Positions 11,101 to 26,100 of a DNA stretch of 64,000 nt are shown here, piece by piece. The position numbers and the translations under genes are program-made. The stretch comes from G963675935 sp963719005 (GTDB lineage Bacteria > Planctomycetota > Planctomycetia > Pirellulales > Thermoguttaceae): contig CAVRAR010000014.1 of NCBI GenBank assembly GCA_963719005.1, positions 1,178,001-1,242,000 on the forward strand. Reading direction: 5' to 3'. The notes under the pieces were generated by a model. The model made no database searches. It was not told the DNA's origin and was given only the letters and a program-made list of their open reading frames with translations. Within the stretch, counting starts at the first letter, position 1; the number at the start of each line of letters is the position of its first letter.

Positions 11101-14100
11101 GCGGACGGCAACGTGGAGCTCGACGGCACGTCGGTCGTTGTCGGCGGTCTCAGCGGCGAACAAGCGCGAATTGCCGGCAGCCTGGTGATCGATCCCGGCT
11201 CGGTCGTGAAGCTGTCGGGAACGCGGATCGAAGTCGGAATGGGAGCGCAGTTGATCGCGGAAGGCACGGCCGCCTCTCCCATCGTCTTCACCTCGCTGAT
11301 GGACGACACCTACGGCGCCGGCGGAACCTTCGACACGACCAACAACAAGTCGGCCGTCACGGCGGGCCCCGGCGACTGGGGCGGGCTCTATTTCAGCCCC
11401 ACTTCCCGCGGCAGCCTCGACTATGTCCGCCTCTTCTACGCCGGCGGCAACGTCGCCATCGAGGGCGGCTTCGGCGACTTCGCCCCCGTCGAGATCCGCC
11501 AGGCGACCGTGCGCATCGCCGATTCGCTCTTCCAGCACAACATGGCCACGACTGCCGGCGATCGAAACGGCCGCGGCAGCATGCTCGATCCCGCCGTCAT
11601 CTACGTCTGCTTCTCGCAGCCGGTGATTGTCAACAACGTCTTCCGCGACAACGAGGCCGAGGCGATTTCGATCGACGTCAATTCGCTGAACGGGCTCAAT
11701 GTCCCCGATTGGGGGCGCAGCACCGGCGATGTAAGCTCCTTCGACCAGTACGACGGCAACTTCGGCCCGCTGGTCCGCGGCAACCAGTTACTCAACAACA
11801 CCGTCAACGGCATGGTCGTTCGCGGCGGCACGTTGACCACCGAGGGCATCTGGGACGACACCGACATCGTACACGTGGTCCGCAGCGAGATCGTCGTGCC
11901 GAATCTCGACACCTACGGCGCTCTGCGTCTCGAGAGCAGCCCGACCGCAAGCCTCGTGGTCAAGCTCAGCGGCATCAACGCCGGCTTCACGGCCACGGGC
12001 ACGTTGCTGGAGATCACCGATCGCGTCGGCGGCACGGTGCAAGTCATCGGTCAGCCCGGCCATCCGGTGGTGCTCACCTCGCTTTCCGACGACAGCGTCG
12101 GCGCCGGATTCGATCCGAACGGCAATCCCATGGACGACACCGACAATACGCCCAACTCCACCCCCAATCCCGGCGACTGGCAAGGCATTAAACTGGAACA
12201 GTACAGCAACGACAGCAACGTCGCGGTCGTCGTCGAAGCAGAGCCGACGACCGGCGCCTCGCAGGATTCCAACGGGACGATCAACACCGCCCAACCGCTC
12301 GGGGCATTGGCCAGCGGCACGGAGGCGGGCGACGACGTGTTGCGGTTGGGATTCGAGGTCCACGGCACCATCGCCTTCGACCGGCCCAGCGACGCCGACG
12401 TCTACAGCTTCCAGGGATATGCCGGCACCGAGATTTGGATCGCCATCGACCGCACCAGCTTCTCGCTCGATTCCGTGGTCGAGTTGATCGACGCCGACGG
12501 GAACGTGTTGGCCAAGTCCGACAACTGGCGGGACGAGACGAACACCCCGACCACGCTGGACAACTCCGCTTGGACGTACCAAGACGTGTACAGCACCAAC
12601 CCGCGCGACGCGGGGCTGCACATCGTGCTGCCCGGCCCCGCGGGCCAGCAGCGGACCTACTATATCCGGGTTACGCAGCGCGCCGGCGCTTTCGGGAGCC
12701 GCGCAGACCAGCGGCGAATACCAGTTGCAGGTCAGACTCCAGCCCGTTTACTTGCATCCGGGGTCGACCGTCCAGTACGCCGACATCCGCTACGCGACCA
12801 ACGGCATCGACACGAGCGGGCTTCCCGACCACAGCCCCTTGACCAGCAACGTCAACGAAGCCGAATCCAGCGATCCCAACGGATCTCAGCAGGAGGCGGA
12901 CCGCACCAACGCCAACGACACCACCGCCAACGACTTCAGCAATGCCCAACCGATCGGCAACCTGCTCCAGTCCGATGAAGGCGTGATCAATGTCTGCGGC
13001 AGTCTCGACGACTGGACCGACCAACAGGGCATACTTCACCGCGACGTGGACTGGTACAAGTTCACCGTCGATTACGGCGATACGATCGAGAGGATCAGCG
13101 GCGTCACGACCAGCGGCTCCGTGTATCCGGTGACCTTCGACATCGACTACGCCGACGGACTGGCGCGTCCGGACACCTCGCTTTGGGTTTTCGATCAAAA
13201 CGGCACCCTGATTCTCGACGGAACCGACTCGGGTCTTATCGACGATCAGCCGTCGCCCAATAGCGGCGCCGATCTGACCAACCTGACGGCCGGTTCGGTG
13301 GGAACCCACGATCCCTACGTCGGGCCGGTCTACCTGAGGGAAGGCCAGACGTATTACGTCGCCATAACGTGCTCGGACGTCACTCCCACGGCCGGCAGTG
13401 CAACCACTGCTCCGCTGGTGCGCTATGAGCCGGTCGATTCCGTTCAACGTATCGCCGAGGACAACATCGGCAGCCAGAACGCTTCCGGGCTCGATCCCGC
13501 TCCTTCGACGACGTTGTTTCCGGGAACAGACACCGCAACCGTGGATTTGTCGGCCGTGCCGTATCATCTCAGCGACGTGGTGATGTACGTGCAGACGGAC
13601 GCCGGTCTTGAAACGGTAGATCCATTCACCGGCGCCGTCGAAACGACTTTGAGCAGCACGGGCAGCAACGTAGGCGACATCGCCATGGTTCCCGGGACAA
13701 ACTCCGACGGCACGACGGGCGCCTACGCCGGCAGCCTCTATGCCATTTCCCGCGGCGCCACCAACAATTACGTCGACCAGAGTCAGGCCGCCGGTATTCT
13801 GTCCGACATCGACACGGGCACCGGCAGCGCCGTCAGCAGCGTGTGGGATGGACTCACCACGTACCGTTATTCCCAGGATCCTGCGAACCTTGGGCCGCCC
13901 GCCCTGGAGGAGGAAGGCGACAACAACGCCACCACCGTCGCTCCCGAGCCAGGCGGCGTCAGCATGGAAGCGATGGCTAACTCCGGGGGCAGTTGGTTCG
14001 TCATCGGAAATGCCGACAGGTTGTTTACCGATGGCGGAACGGACACCCCCTCCAACCCGCAAGGAAAAGACGACCCCAACCTCCCTGCTGAAGTCACCTA

Positions 14101-17100
14101 CAGCGACAACCTCCTCTACATGCTGAACTCCAGCGGGACCGCCATCGACGCGCCCGGGCAGGTTGTCACCGATGCCGCTACCACCCCGCGATTGCCGACG
14201 AACATCATTCCGTTGGCTTCGTTGACAACGGATGACCACCTCGGCTCCAACGGCAAGCCGGACCACGATGCCGCATTCATCGGCAAGATCACGGGCTTAT
14301 CGTTCGTAGGCGGCAGCTTGTACGCCGTCACCGACACCGGTAATCTCTACCAAATCCTCAATTACAGTTCGCCCGGCTTCACGCCCACGCCGAATCCGGA
14401 GGACACAACCAAACTCGAATCGATCACACCGACCGGCAGCGGTCCTACGTTGCACTACATCGGCACGATCAAGACGGATGGGACAACCCCGACGAACGTC
14501 GACTTCGCCGGGCTGACGACGGGACCCAAGGACGTCGATGGCGCCGCCTACGCCAACATGCTCTTCGGCATTTCGCGCACCGGCGACCTTTACGCCCTGG
14601 GCTTGACGACCACGACCGATCCAACGACGAACGTCACAACGACTACCGTCGCCAAACAGGGCATCTTCCTCAATTCCGCCACCCACATTACGATTCCCAG
14701 CACTTCCGGCAATCTGACAACCGTCTCCGGCCTGGCGTTTTCGACGCTCGACGCGAACCTCTGGCACGTCACCGACAACTCCGACGCCGGGCACTCCACC
14801 AACGTGACATACGACGAGAGCCGGATGACCCAGGTGCCCATCGACCCCACAACCAACGAGTGTTTCTACTTTGGCCAGAAAGACTCGGGTACCATGGCCA
14901 CGCCCGGCAACTACGACGCGCCGGGCGGGGACTACGGCTCGTTGATCACGCAACCCTTCAGCTTGGCCGACTATTCCGCCAGCGACGTGCCGACGCTCTA
15001 CTTCGATTATGCGCTCGACAACGGGGTTTCGCCCACTGGACCGCAGAGCAACTACGATACCGCACGCATCTTCGCTTCCGACGACGGCGTCACTTGGCAC
15101 TTGCTCGGCGCGACCTTGGACAACCCCAACGGCGATTTGCCGAGCACCACGGTCACCACGAGCACGACAAACCCCGACGGCACGGTCACGACCACGACCA
15201 CGGCCCAGTGGCAGCAATTCCGTCTGGTTCCGCCGCTGGACCCGGACCCGACTCCGGCCCCCGGCCAAGTGCCCGTTCACACCTGGTCGCTTGCCGATTT
15301 CGCCGGCGACGACAACATTCGGCTGCGGTTCGACTTCAGCACCGCCGGCGACATGAACGTCGGCAGTTCCGGAACTTTGCAATCGGGCGGCAGTTTGGAC
15401 ACGACCGGCGCGTATCTCGCCGCCCTTGCCGGCGAGTCGCTTAATGACGGAGATGCCTTCACCGTCAACCACCACACGTTCCAGTTTGACATGGGCATGG
15501 CGTTGGACTTGCCGAACGTGGCCGGCGACGTCATTCCCGACGGCGAGACTTTCACGGTCACGGGATTGCAGGGCGGCGGCAGCAAGACGTTTGAATTCGA
15601 CTTTGACTCGCCCGCCAACGTCGCCGCCGGCCACGTGGCGATTCCCATTCAAGTCGGAGAGACCAGCGCGGAGGTCGCGACGGAAATCGCCGCGATCGTC
15701 AACGGCCAGGCTCTCACGAACTCCAGCGGCGTGAAAATCGTCGCCGACGCCTACGAGGACCGGGTAATGCTCAACGAGGCGGTGGGTGTCACCCAGCCGA
15801 CCACGCATACCATCACACTAAAAGGCAACGGCAGCGGCAAGCCCGCCACGGGCGTCACGCTGGTTCCCATTCTTTCCACCTCGACCGCCCAGCAGGTTGC
15901 CCAGGCCATGGCCGACGCCCTGCAATCGGTGTTCGGGAAGCCGATCAACCTCGACGGCACGAAAGGGCCGGTCGTTCCGTTCGATTCGTTCAAGGTCAAC
16001 AACGTCAACGGCGACAGCATCGTCCGCATGATCGGTCACACGGTCAATTCGTCGGGCCCCTTGCCCTATGCCAATCACTTGGCGGGCGACGGCGACGATC
16101 CGCTGGTCGATGCGGGCGTTGTCCAGTTCACTACCACTGCCCGTGGTCAAGACAACAACCATGGCGGTTTCTATATCGACAACGTGATCATCGGTTTCGC
16201 CGAACGGGGTGAAATGGTTACGGATGCTGCCGGGGGAACCACCGCCTTCACCAATCCGGCTCCCGCGAAGGACGTTCTCACGAAGGGGGCATACCAGCTT
16301 CAGATCCGCGAAGCGAGCCCCTATGCCACCTGGGATCCGACGAACACAAAGCAGCCGATGACGCTGACCAATTCGTTCGACGTGAACGACCGCCTCGACG
16401 ACAGTTACACGTTGGTTGCCCCGGAGGCCTTCAACATTTCGCAAGGCGACACGTTTACGATCAGCGACGGGGTCACGACGTTGACGTTCCAGTTCATCGA
16501 CTCGACCTATCCCGGCGGCGATCCGGACAATATCCCGGTCTACTTCTCCAGCGGCGACACGGCGACCGATGTGGCCGCCGCCATCACGGCCGCCGTCAAT
16601 AGCGCCGCGCAAAACGGCCTGTTCAAGGTGACGGCCTCGATGCCGACGGACACCGACGGCAATCCGGTCGGCAGTCGCGTCAACTTGTTCGGCGCAGTCG
16701 AAGTCACAACTCCCTTCCCGACCATCAGCGGTTCCACGCCCACACACGGCAGCAAAGCGGAGGGCTTCAATGAAGACACCAGCGTTTACGTGGGCTTGCA
16801 CGCGGTGGCCCAGCCTTATCCACTCGACAGCGCCGGAACGTATGTAGTCTACGACCCGTCTGGTAGTTACGGCGGAGGGATCAGCGACGCCGAAAAGGCG
16901 CTGCCGCTGGCCGCGACGGGAAGCACCGTCGGAACCGGCGACGACTTCATGGATTGGGCCGCCGCGGCCGCCAACGTCCTCGCCTGGACCGGCTGGGGCG
17001 AAGTCAAAGGCATGACCACCGCCGACGCCATCTTCCAGTATTTTCAGCAACATTGGACCGACCAACCCAATTGGTCGCTCGACGCCTGGATCTGGTGGTT

Positions 17101-20100
17101 CACGGGGAAGAACCCCGATCGGCGAACGCCCGGCGTCGCGACGGTCAAGGTTCCCGGCGGCGGCTTCTACCGCAGCTTGGACATATCGAACTACGTCCAA
17201 ACGCAGACCGATCCCTCGTTGGCGATGTCGTCGCTCGACGAGTTTCTCCACAACGGCGAAGGCGTCGTGTTGGGGCTCCAGTGCAGCGACAAGACTGATG
17301 CCTGGTATCCGGTGTCCCATGCCGTTACCGCCTGGGGCTTCACCTATGACACGACAAAATCGCCGACCGACCCCAATTACTACACCGGCGTGTACATCAC
17401 CGATTCCGACGACAACCAGGCTGCCGCCGGCACGACCCCGCCCGACGAGTTGAAATACTACACGATCACCTATTCCGCCAAGGACGACGTCTACTATCTG
17501 ACGGATTACTACGGACGAAACACGATCTACATCAGCGACGTCTCTGGCTTGCAGAAGCGGTTCGCCGGCATACAGTCGAGGCAGTACACCGACTTGGGCG
17601 ATCAGAACCAACTGTCCCCTCAGGGCGAAGTGATCCTCGCATCGAATCGCATCACCTACTCCGCCAATTTTGGCATCGTCGTCAGTTCGGCCGACGGTAT
17701 GGGCGACGTGACGGACGGCAGCACCACCCCCTACGGCGCCATCGACTTGATGAGCCCCGGCCCGACCGCGCCGCTGCGCGAGATCAACACGGACGATCAA
17801 GTTCCGGGCGTGGTGATCGAGAACAACGTCATCGCCTTCGGCACCAACGGCGGCATCGACATTACCGGCCCCGACGCGACGACCGGCCCCTCGGCCGGCG
17901 CCGTGCCGTTCGCCCGCATCATCAACAATACGATCTACGGCCAAGGCGGCTCCGGCCCGTCGGCCAGCACATCGCTGTCCGGAACGGGGTCGGCGGGGAA
18001 TGTCAAGTCCACGCTGGCGACGGTCAGTGCGGGCCGTCTCGACAATTTCAGCTCCGACACGAGCGCCTATGAGGGCCTCGGCGATGCCACGCCGGTCGGA
18101 AGTTCCTATTTGGTCTTCAACCAGTACGGCGGCACGTGGTCCGACGCGGAGAAGCAACTGCCCGACACGATTACCGGCGTCCCGCCCGGAACCGGCGACG
18201 ATTTTATGTGCTGGGCGGCTTCCGCCAGCAATATCCTTGCCTGGACCGGTTGGGGCAGCGCCGGCGGCATGAGCGACGCCGACACCATCTTCAAGTACTT
18301 CCAAGACCACTGGACCGACTACGGCGCATGGCCGGTCAACGCCTGGACGTATTGGTTCAGCGGCGTGAATCCCGAGCAAGGAGCGACAGGCGCCTCACAG
18401 ATCGACGTCCCCGGCGGCGGCGATTTCTACCCCACCCTCAACATCAACAACTACGTCGTATCGAATCAGAATCCGGCGCAAGCGCTGTCGGCGATCGATC
18501 AGTTCCTCCGCGCCGACTACGGCTGCACCTTGGGCATCTATTGGGCGGACAATCCGTTCGCCGCCCATGCGATTACCGTCTGGGGCTTCTCCTATAACCC
18601 GAAACTCAAGCCGACCGACGCCGGTTATTACACCGGCATCTACGTGACCGACTCGGACGACGACAAGGATACCAACGACGCTCAGACCGCGCCCAACCGC
18701 CTGCGTTACTACACGGTGCAGTATGATGCTGCGGACGGCGTTTGGTTCCTGCAAGACTATTATGGAGAGGATACCGCCTACATCGTTGAGGTGGACGGAT
18801 TCGAATCGAAGTACGCCGGTCAGAAGACCCGCGACGTCGGGATCATGGTCGAGCAAAATGCCAGCCCGACCATTCTCAACAACGTCGTCGCCAACTTCAG
18901 CGTCGGCATCGACGTCGGCGGCGACTGCACCACCACCGTGGTCGGCACCACGGCCTACGCCTACAACACCACCGACATCACGGGCGCTACCGAGACGTTT
19001 GCCATCGACATCGGGCCGAACGATCCGTTGTTCGTCGATGCCGCGCACGGCAACTTCTATCCGGCCGAAGGCTCGCGCATCATCGACAGCTCGCTCGACT
19101 CGCTGCCCGATCGGCCCAACATGACCGTAGTCCGCGATCCCTTGGGAATTCCGCCCTCGCCGATTCTCGCTCCCGACTACGACGGCCTCGGCCAGTTGCG
19201 AATGGACGATCCCAGCGTGTCGCCTCCCAACGGCATGGGAGCAAACATCTATAAGGATCGCGGGGCAATCGACCGCGTCGACTTCGTCGGCCCGACCGCC
19301 ACGCTGGTCGATCCCATGGACAACGACCCCGCCGGCGTCGATCGCAACCCGGCCCCCAACGACGTGACCATCGCCATGATCGGCGACACTACCGTCGATC
19401 ATTTCACGATCCAACTGGACGACGCCGGCGCGGGAGTCGCCGACTCCACGGTCACTACCAACAACGTACAACTGCTCGAGGACGGCAAGCAATTAACCGA
19501 GGGATTCGACTACTTCTTCGTCTACGATTCCACCAACCACGCGATCACGCTGTCCGCCGCGGCCGGCGCTTTCGAATCGAAGCATACCTACACCGTCCTC
19601 TTGACCAGCGGCATTCAGGATTCGGCGGAGAATCCGATCCAGTCGAACCGCAGCGACGGAACGACGGAGTTCAACATCACGCTGGCCGGATACGACTTCG
19701 GCGACGCGCCGATGTACACCGATATCACGCACACCGTCAGCGCCACGACCTTGCCCGACGGCGCCAGGAGCCTCGTCGTTCCCGGCGTGTATCTCGGCGC
19801 CGGGGTCGATACCGAAAACGACGCCAACGTCAACGCGACCGCCACGGGCGACCTCGACGACGACGGCGTGGCGTTCCCGGGCGGCAATTACGTGATCAGC
19901 CCCGCCGGCCAGGCCGGAAAGGAAACGATCACCGTCACCGCCTCGTGCGCCGGCTACCTCGACGCTTGGATCGACTGGAACGGCGATGGCGTTTGGGAGC
20001 CATCGGAGCAGATTTCCTTCACCGATGCCGACGGCAAATCCGTCATGGACTCCAGCAACGGCGGCGCAGTGCTCACCGCCGGCCCCAACACGCTGGTCTT

Positions 20101-23100
20101 CACCGTGCCCGGCGATTTGGCCGACACGAGCTCCTTCAAGACGTTCGTGCGATTCCGCTTCAGCACGACCGGCTACTTGTCGGACGGCGTCACTCCGATG
20201 CAGGTTACCGGTGAAGCGTCGGACGGCGAGGTGGAAGACTACCAGATTGCGGTCATTCCGTACCTCTCGGATTGGGGCGATGCGCCCGATCCGACTTACC
20301 CGACCCTGGCGTCCAGCAACGGCGCGTCCGCTCGCGTCCTGACCGATTCGACGGGCGCCCCGACGCTTTGCCTTGGCCACACGGTCACGCCGCAGGTTGC
20401 TCCGATATTGAACGGCACGAGCTACGACGGCTTCGATTTCAGCACGGTCAATTTGATTCAAGGGCGCGACACCACCATAACGTTCTACGTCACGAACACG
20501 ACCGGCCAGCAGGCCTACCTCAACGGCTGGATCGATTTCAACGGAGACGGCACGTGGAGCAACGGCAACGACAGGGTCGCCAGCAGCCTTAAGGTCCAGC
20601 CCGGCGAGAACACGCTCGTGATTCACGTACCCGGCGATGCCGTGGTCGGCAACACGTTTGCTCGCTTCCGTCTGAGCCTTCAGCCGACGTTGTTGCCAAC
20701 CGGCGCCGACGCGACCGGCGGCGAGGTGGAGGACTACCAGGTGTCGATCCTGGCTCCGCCCCACAATATTACGGGCACAGTGTACAACGACCTCGACGGC
20801 GACGGCGTCCACGACACGGGCGAGACCGGGCTGGCCGGCTGGACCGTCTACATCGACGCCAACAATAACGGCGTGTGGGATGCGGGCGAAAACTTTGCAA
20901 TCACTGACGGGTACGGCTATTACGCCATCCCCAACGTCTTCCCCGGCACTTATACCGTCCGCGAGGACCTCCAACCCGGTTGGAGCCAGACCGGCAGCAT
21001 CTCGCACACCGTCACGATGGACACCAGCGGAGACCAGATCGGCAACGATTTCTTCGACCGCGACACGACGCCGCCCAAGGTCGTCTCCATCGTCAAGGGG
21101 AACGGCGTCGATCCCGTGGTCGATCCGACCAATGCCGCCGTGGTCCATTTTGCAGTCCTGTTCAGCGAGCCGGTCACCGGCGTCGATCCCACCGATTTCG
21201 CAATCGTCGCCCCGCTGTTGACCAACACGTCGATCGCCGGCATCACCTTCCACGACGGCATCTACGACGTCGCGGTCAACACCGGCTCGGGCGCCGGGTC
21301 GCTGCAATTGAAGCTCGTCGACGACGATTCGATTCTCGATCTCTCGGGGAATCGCCTGGGCGGCACGGGCATCGGTAACGGCAACTTCACCGGCCCGACC
21401 TACACGATCGACCACGTCGCGCCGACGCTCAAGTCGATTGCGCTGGCTTCGTCGAACCCCTCACACGCCGCCACCGTTGCCTTTACGGTCACGTTCAGCG
21501 AGTTCGTCACCGGCGTGGATGCCACGGACTTTACGGCCGGCGCCCTTGGCGTGGCCGGACCGTTCAATCCGGTTGTCACCGGCAGCGGCTCAGTATACAC
21601 CGTCACTGTGAGCACCGGCACGGGAGACGGCACGTTGTGGCTGAACTTGGCCAACGACGGTTCTATCGTCGACGCAGTGGGCAATGCCTTGAGCGGCACA
21701 CCGCCGCAGAGCCCGTCCTACACCATCGACAAGACGTCGCCCACGGTGGTCTCGATCGTCGAGGGGAACGGCGTCGATCCGGTGGTCGATCCGACCAACG
21801 CCGCCGTAGTCCATTTCGCGGTGTTGTTCAGCAAGCCCGTCATCGGCGTCAACGCCACCGATTTCACGCTCGCCGCCTCCCCGACGTTGACCGGCGCCTC
21901 GATCGCCGGCGTCACCTACCACGACGGCATCTACGACGTGGCGGTCAATACCGGTACAGGCGCCGGCTCCCTGCAATTGAGTTTGGTTGACAACGATTCG
22001 ATCAAGGACGTCTCGTCGGGCAACCCCTTGGGCGGCGCCGGCATCGGCAACGGCGACTTCACCGGTCCGGCCTATACCATCGACCGCCTCGCGCCGACGC
22101 TCACGTCGATCACGCTGGCCTCGCCGACTCCCACGAACGCCGACACGGTCGCCTTCACCGTCACGTTCAGCGAGGCCGTCACCGGCGTGGACGCCACGGA
22201 CTTCACGGCCGGCGTCTCCGGTCTGACCGGAACGTTCACTCCGGTGGTCACCGGCAGCGGCGCCGTCTACACGGTTACCCTGCCCACCGGCGCCGGAGAC
22301 GGATCGCTGTGGCTGGACGTCGGCAACGACGGCACGATTGCCGACCTGGTGGGCAACGTCTGGACCGACGCGCCGCCGGCCAGCCCGTCCTACGCCATCG
22401 ACAAAATCCCGCCGACGGTCGTTTCCAGCGTGCGCGCCGGGGCCAGCCCGACCAACGCGGCCACGGTCGTCTTCACGGTGACCTTCAGCGAGAACGTCAC
22501 CGGCGTAGACACCAGCGATTTTGCGCTCAACACCACCGGTGCGTCCGGTGCGTCGGTGTACAGCGTTTCCGGCAGCGGCGCCGTCTACTCGGTCGTCGTG
22601 GGGACCGGAACCAGCGACGGCACGATCCAATTGCAAGTGATCGACGACAACTCCATCCGCGACGCCGCAGGCAACATGTTGGGCGGCCCCGTCGCTCACG
22701 ACGGCGACTTCCTCACCGGCAAGAGCTACACTATCGACCACACCGCGCCGATGGTCGCGTCGATCGCGCTGGCCTCGCCGAACCCCACCAACGCCAGCAC
22801 GGTCGCCTTCACGGTCACCTTCAGCGAGTCCGTCACCGGAGTGGCCCCCACGGACTTCACGGCCGGCGTCTCCGGTCTGACCGGAACGTTCACTCCGGTT
22901 GTCGTCGGCAGCGGCGCCGTCTACACGGTTACCCTGCCCACCGGCGCCGGAAGCGGAACGCTGTGGCTGAACGTTGTCAACGACGGCACGATCGCCGATC
23001 TGGTCGGCAACGTCTTGAGCGGCGCGCCGCCGGCCAGCCCGTCCTACACCATCGACAAGATCTCGCCGAGGGTCGTTTCCAGCGTGCGCGCCGGGACAAG

Positions 23101-26100
23101 CCCGTCCAACGCGTCCACGATTGTCTTCACGGTGACCTTCAGCGAGGACGTCACCGGCGTAGATGGCGGCGATTTCGCGCTCAACACGACCGGCACGTCC
23201 GGTGCGTCGGTGTACAGCGTTTCCGGCAGCGGCGCCGTCTACTCGGTCGTCGTGGGATGCGGAACCGGCGACGGCACGATCCAATTGCAAGTGATCGACG
23301 ACAACTCCATCCGCAACGCCGCGGGCAACATGCTGGGCGGCCCCGCCATTCACGACGGCGACTTCCTCACCGGCGAGACCTACACCATCGACCACGGCGA
23401 ACCGACCGCGCTGAACCTATCGAACGCGCGCGTCGCCGAGCACCTGCCGGTGGGCACTGTGGTGGGCTTCCTCACCAGCGTGGCGCTGCAAGGCGGCGAT
23501 TACACTTACACGCTCGTCTCCGGCCTCGGCAGCAGCGACAACGCTTCCTTCCGCATCGTCGGCGACTACCTGCAAACCAACGACGTCTTCGACTTCGCCG
23601 CCAAGAGCAGCTATCAGATACGCATTCGTTCCACCGATTCGGCCGGCTCCTTCCTCGAACAGACCTTCACCGTCTCCGTCGTCGCCGGGGCCAATACCGT
23701 GGCGATCGGCGATCTGGCGTGGAGCGATCTCAACGGCAACGGCCTGCAAGACAGCGGCGAGCCGGGAGTCAGCGGCGCCGTGATCGAACTCTACGCTTCT
23801 CCCAGCGGGGTCGTCGGCGGCGCCGGCGATTACTTGGTGGCTCAAGCGGTCACCGACAACAACGGCAATTATCACTTCGACCACCTGCTGCCGCACGCGG
23901 ACGGCGCCCCCGACGTGACCTATTACCTGGTGGCCATCGCTCCGTCGGGGTACACCTTCACGACGCCCAACGTCGGCGGCGACGATACGGTCGACAGCGA
24001 TGTAAACTCCAGCGGCGTCAGCGCCGCCTTCACGCTCAGCGCGAGCATGGCCGACGGCCAGAAGAACAGCTTCGACGTCGGCCTGGTGTCCGGCCCATAC
24101 CATTACGACTTCGCCCTGGACGCCGGTTCGACCGGCGACGATTCGGGCCAGGCGATCGCCACCGACGCGGCGGGCAACGTCTACGTCGCCGGCTTGTTCC
24201 ACGGCACGGTCGACTTCGGCGCCGCCCCCGGCCTTCACACCCTCGTTAGCACCGGCGGCAGCGACGTCTTCGTGGCCAAGTATACGTCGGGCGGAGCGCT
24301 GTTGTGGGTTTGCGGCGGCGGCAGCTCCGGCGACGACTCGGCCAACGGCATTGCCATCGGCCCCGACGGCAACATCTACGTCGCCGGCGGCTACTCCGGC
24401 ACGGCGACCTTCGGCGCCGGCACGACTTCCGCGAGCCTAACCTCCGCGGGCGGCGAGGACGCCTTCGTCTTGAAGCTTTCGCCCGACGGCAGCATGATGT
24501 GGGCCCGCGGCATGGGCGGCAGCGGCGCGGACGTCGCGAATTCCATCGCCATCGCCGCCGACGGCTCCGTTTACACCACCGGCAGCTTCCAGGGCACCGC
24601 CGATTTCAACCCGGACTCCACCGCCGTCAATAGTCTCACCGCCGTCGGCCCCAGCGACGTCTTCGTCGCCAAGCTCGATTTCGCCGGCAACTACGTGTGG
24701 GCGAAGCGGATGGGTGGAATCGGTTGGAGCCAGGGCACCAGCATCGGCATGGGAATCACCGTCGCCGCCGACGGAAGCGTCTACACCACCGGCAGCTTCC
24801 AGGGCACCGCCAATTTCGATCCGAACGGCGGCCAGCAAACTCTCGTCTGCGCCGGCGACACCGACGTCTTCGTCTCCAAACTCGATGCGGGCGGCAACTT
24901 CGTCTGGGCCCGCAGCATGGGCGGAACCGGCGCCGACTACGGCGCCGACATCGCCGTTGGCGCCGACGGCAGCGTCTACACCGTCGGCAGCTTCCTCGGC
25001 CTGGCCGACTTCGACCCCGGCGCCGGCGTCTTCAATCTCGACAGCGCCGGCTACCATCGCACCTTTATCTCCAAGCTCGATTCCTCCGGCAACTTCGTCT
25101 GGGCTCGCGGCGTGGGCGGGACCGGTTGGGATCAACCGACCAGCATTGCGATGGCCGCCGACGGCAGCCTCCTCATCGCCGGCGGCTTCTACGGCATTGC
25201 CGATTTCGATCCTGGCGCTGCGACCTACCAGTTGTCCAGCTTGGGGCAAAAGGACGTCTTTCTGCTGAACCTGACGACCGCGGGCAATTTCGCCTCCGCC
25301 GAGCGCTTCGGCGGCGCCGGCGACGATTGCGCCAACGCCATCGCCGTTACGCCGAGCGGAACCGTCTACATGACCGGATACTTCCAGGGCACGGCCAACT
25401 TTGCTCCCGGTTCCGCCACTTGGAACCTCACCAGCGCCGGCGGCGAAGACCTCTTTGTCGCCAAGTATCCCGGCCCGGCCGCCGGACCGTTGACCGTCAC
25501 CGTCAACCAGGGGCCGACTCAGGCCGATCCGACCTTGACCGGGCCGATCGACTTCCGCGTCGTATTCAGCTTGCCGGTGACCGATTTCACCGCCGCCGAC
25601 GTTACCCTCGGCGGCACCCTTGCCGGGTCGCTCGCCGACACGGTTGCGATGGTCGGAACCGACGGCACGACCTACGACGTGTCGGTCACCGGCATGTCGG
25701 GCACGGGAACCGTGACCGCTTCGATCGCCGCGGGCATGGCCCACGACGCGCTGAACCGGGCCAACGCCGCCTCCACAAGCACCGACAACTCCGTCACCTT
25801 CGGCAACGTCGCCGTCCCCATCATCAGCAACGTCACAGTTGCCGAGGCGTCCACCCCGAAGAACGGCATCCTCGAACCGAGCGATCTCCTGGCCATCAGT
25901 TGGAACGTTACGACTCCCAACGGCTTCGGCGTCCAAACCCTGACTGTCGATGGCAACTCCTACACGCCGTACACCGACGTATTCGGCGGCACCGTTACCT
26001 TCAGTTGCAATATCGGCTCCTGGCCGGTGGGCGCCCACAACTATACGATCCATTCGGTCGACACCCTGGGCGGAAGCGCCGACAGTTCCGGCACGTTCAA

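Noticed and set aside
7540..12700. Programmed ribosomal frameshifting as the reason for the breaks in the giant gene
   Set aside because: The sites share no slippery heptamer, stop context or hairpin that I can see, and similar breaks hit flhA, htrA and dksA-like genes. Only the IS630 A8G site looks programmed.
15818..18379. Very long antisense open frames opposite the giant gene (also 19493-21415, 21590-23395 and 24437-26584 on the minus strand)
   Set aside because: Their translations are low-complexity (rich in Gly, Val, Arg, Asp), without recognisable motifs, and mirror the codon bias of the well-supported plus-strand protein. They are expected shadows in GC-rich repeats.
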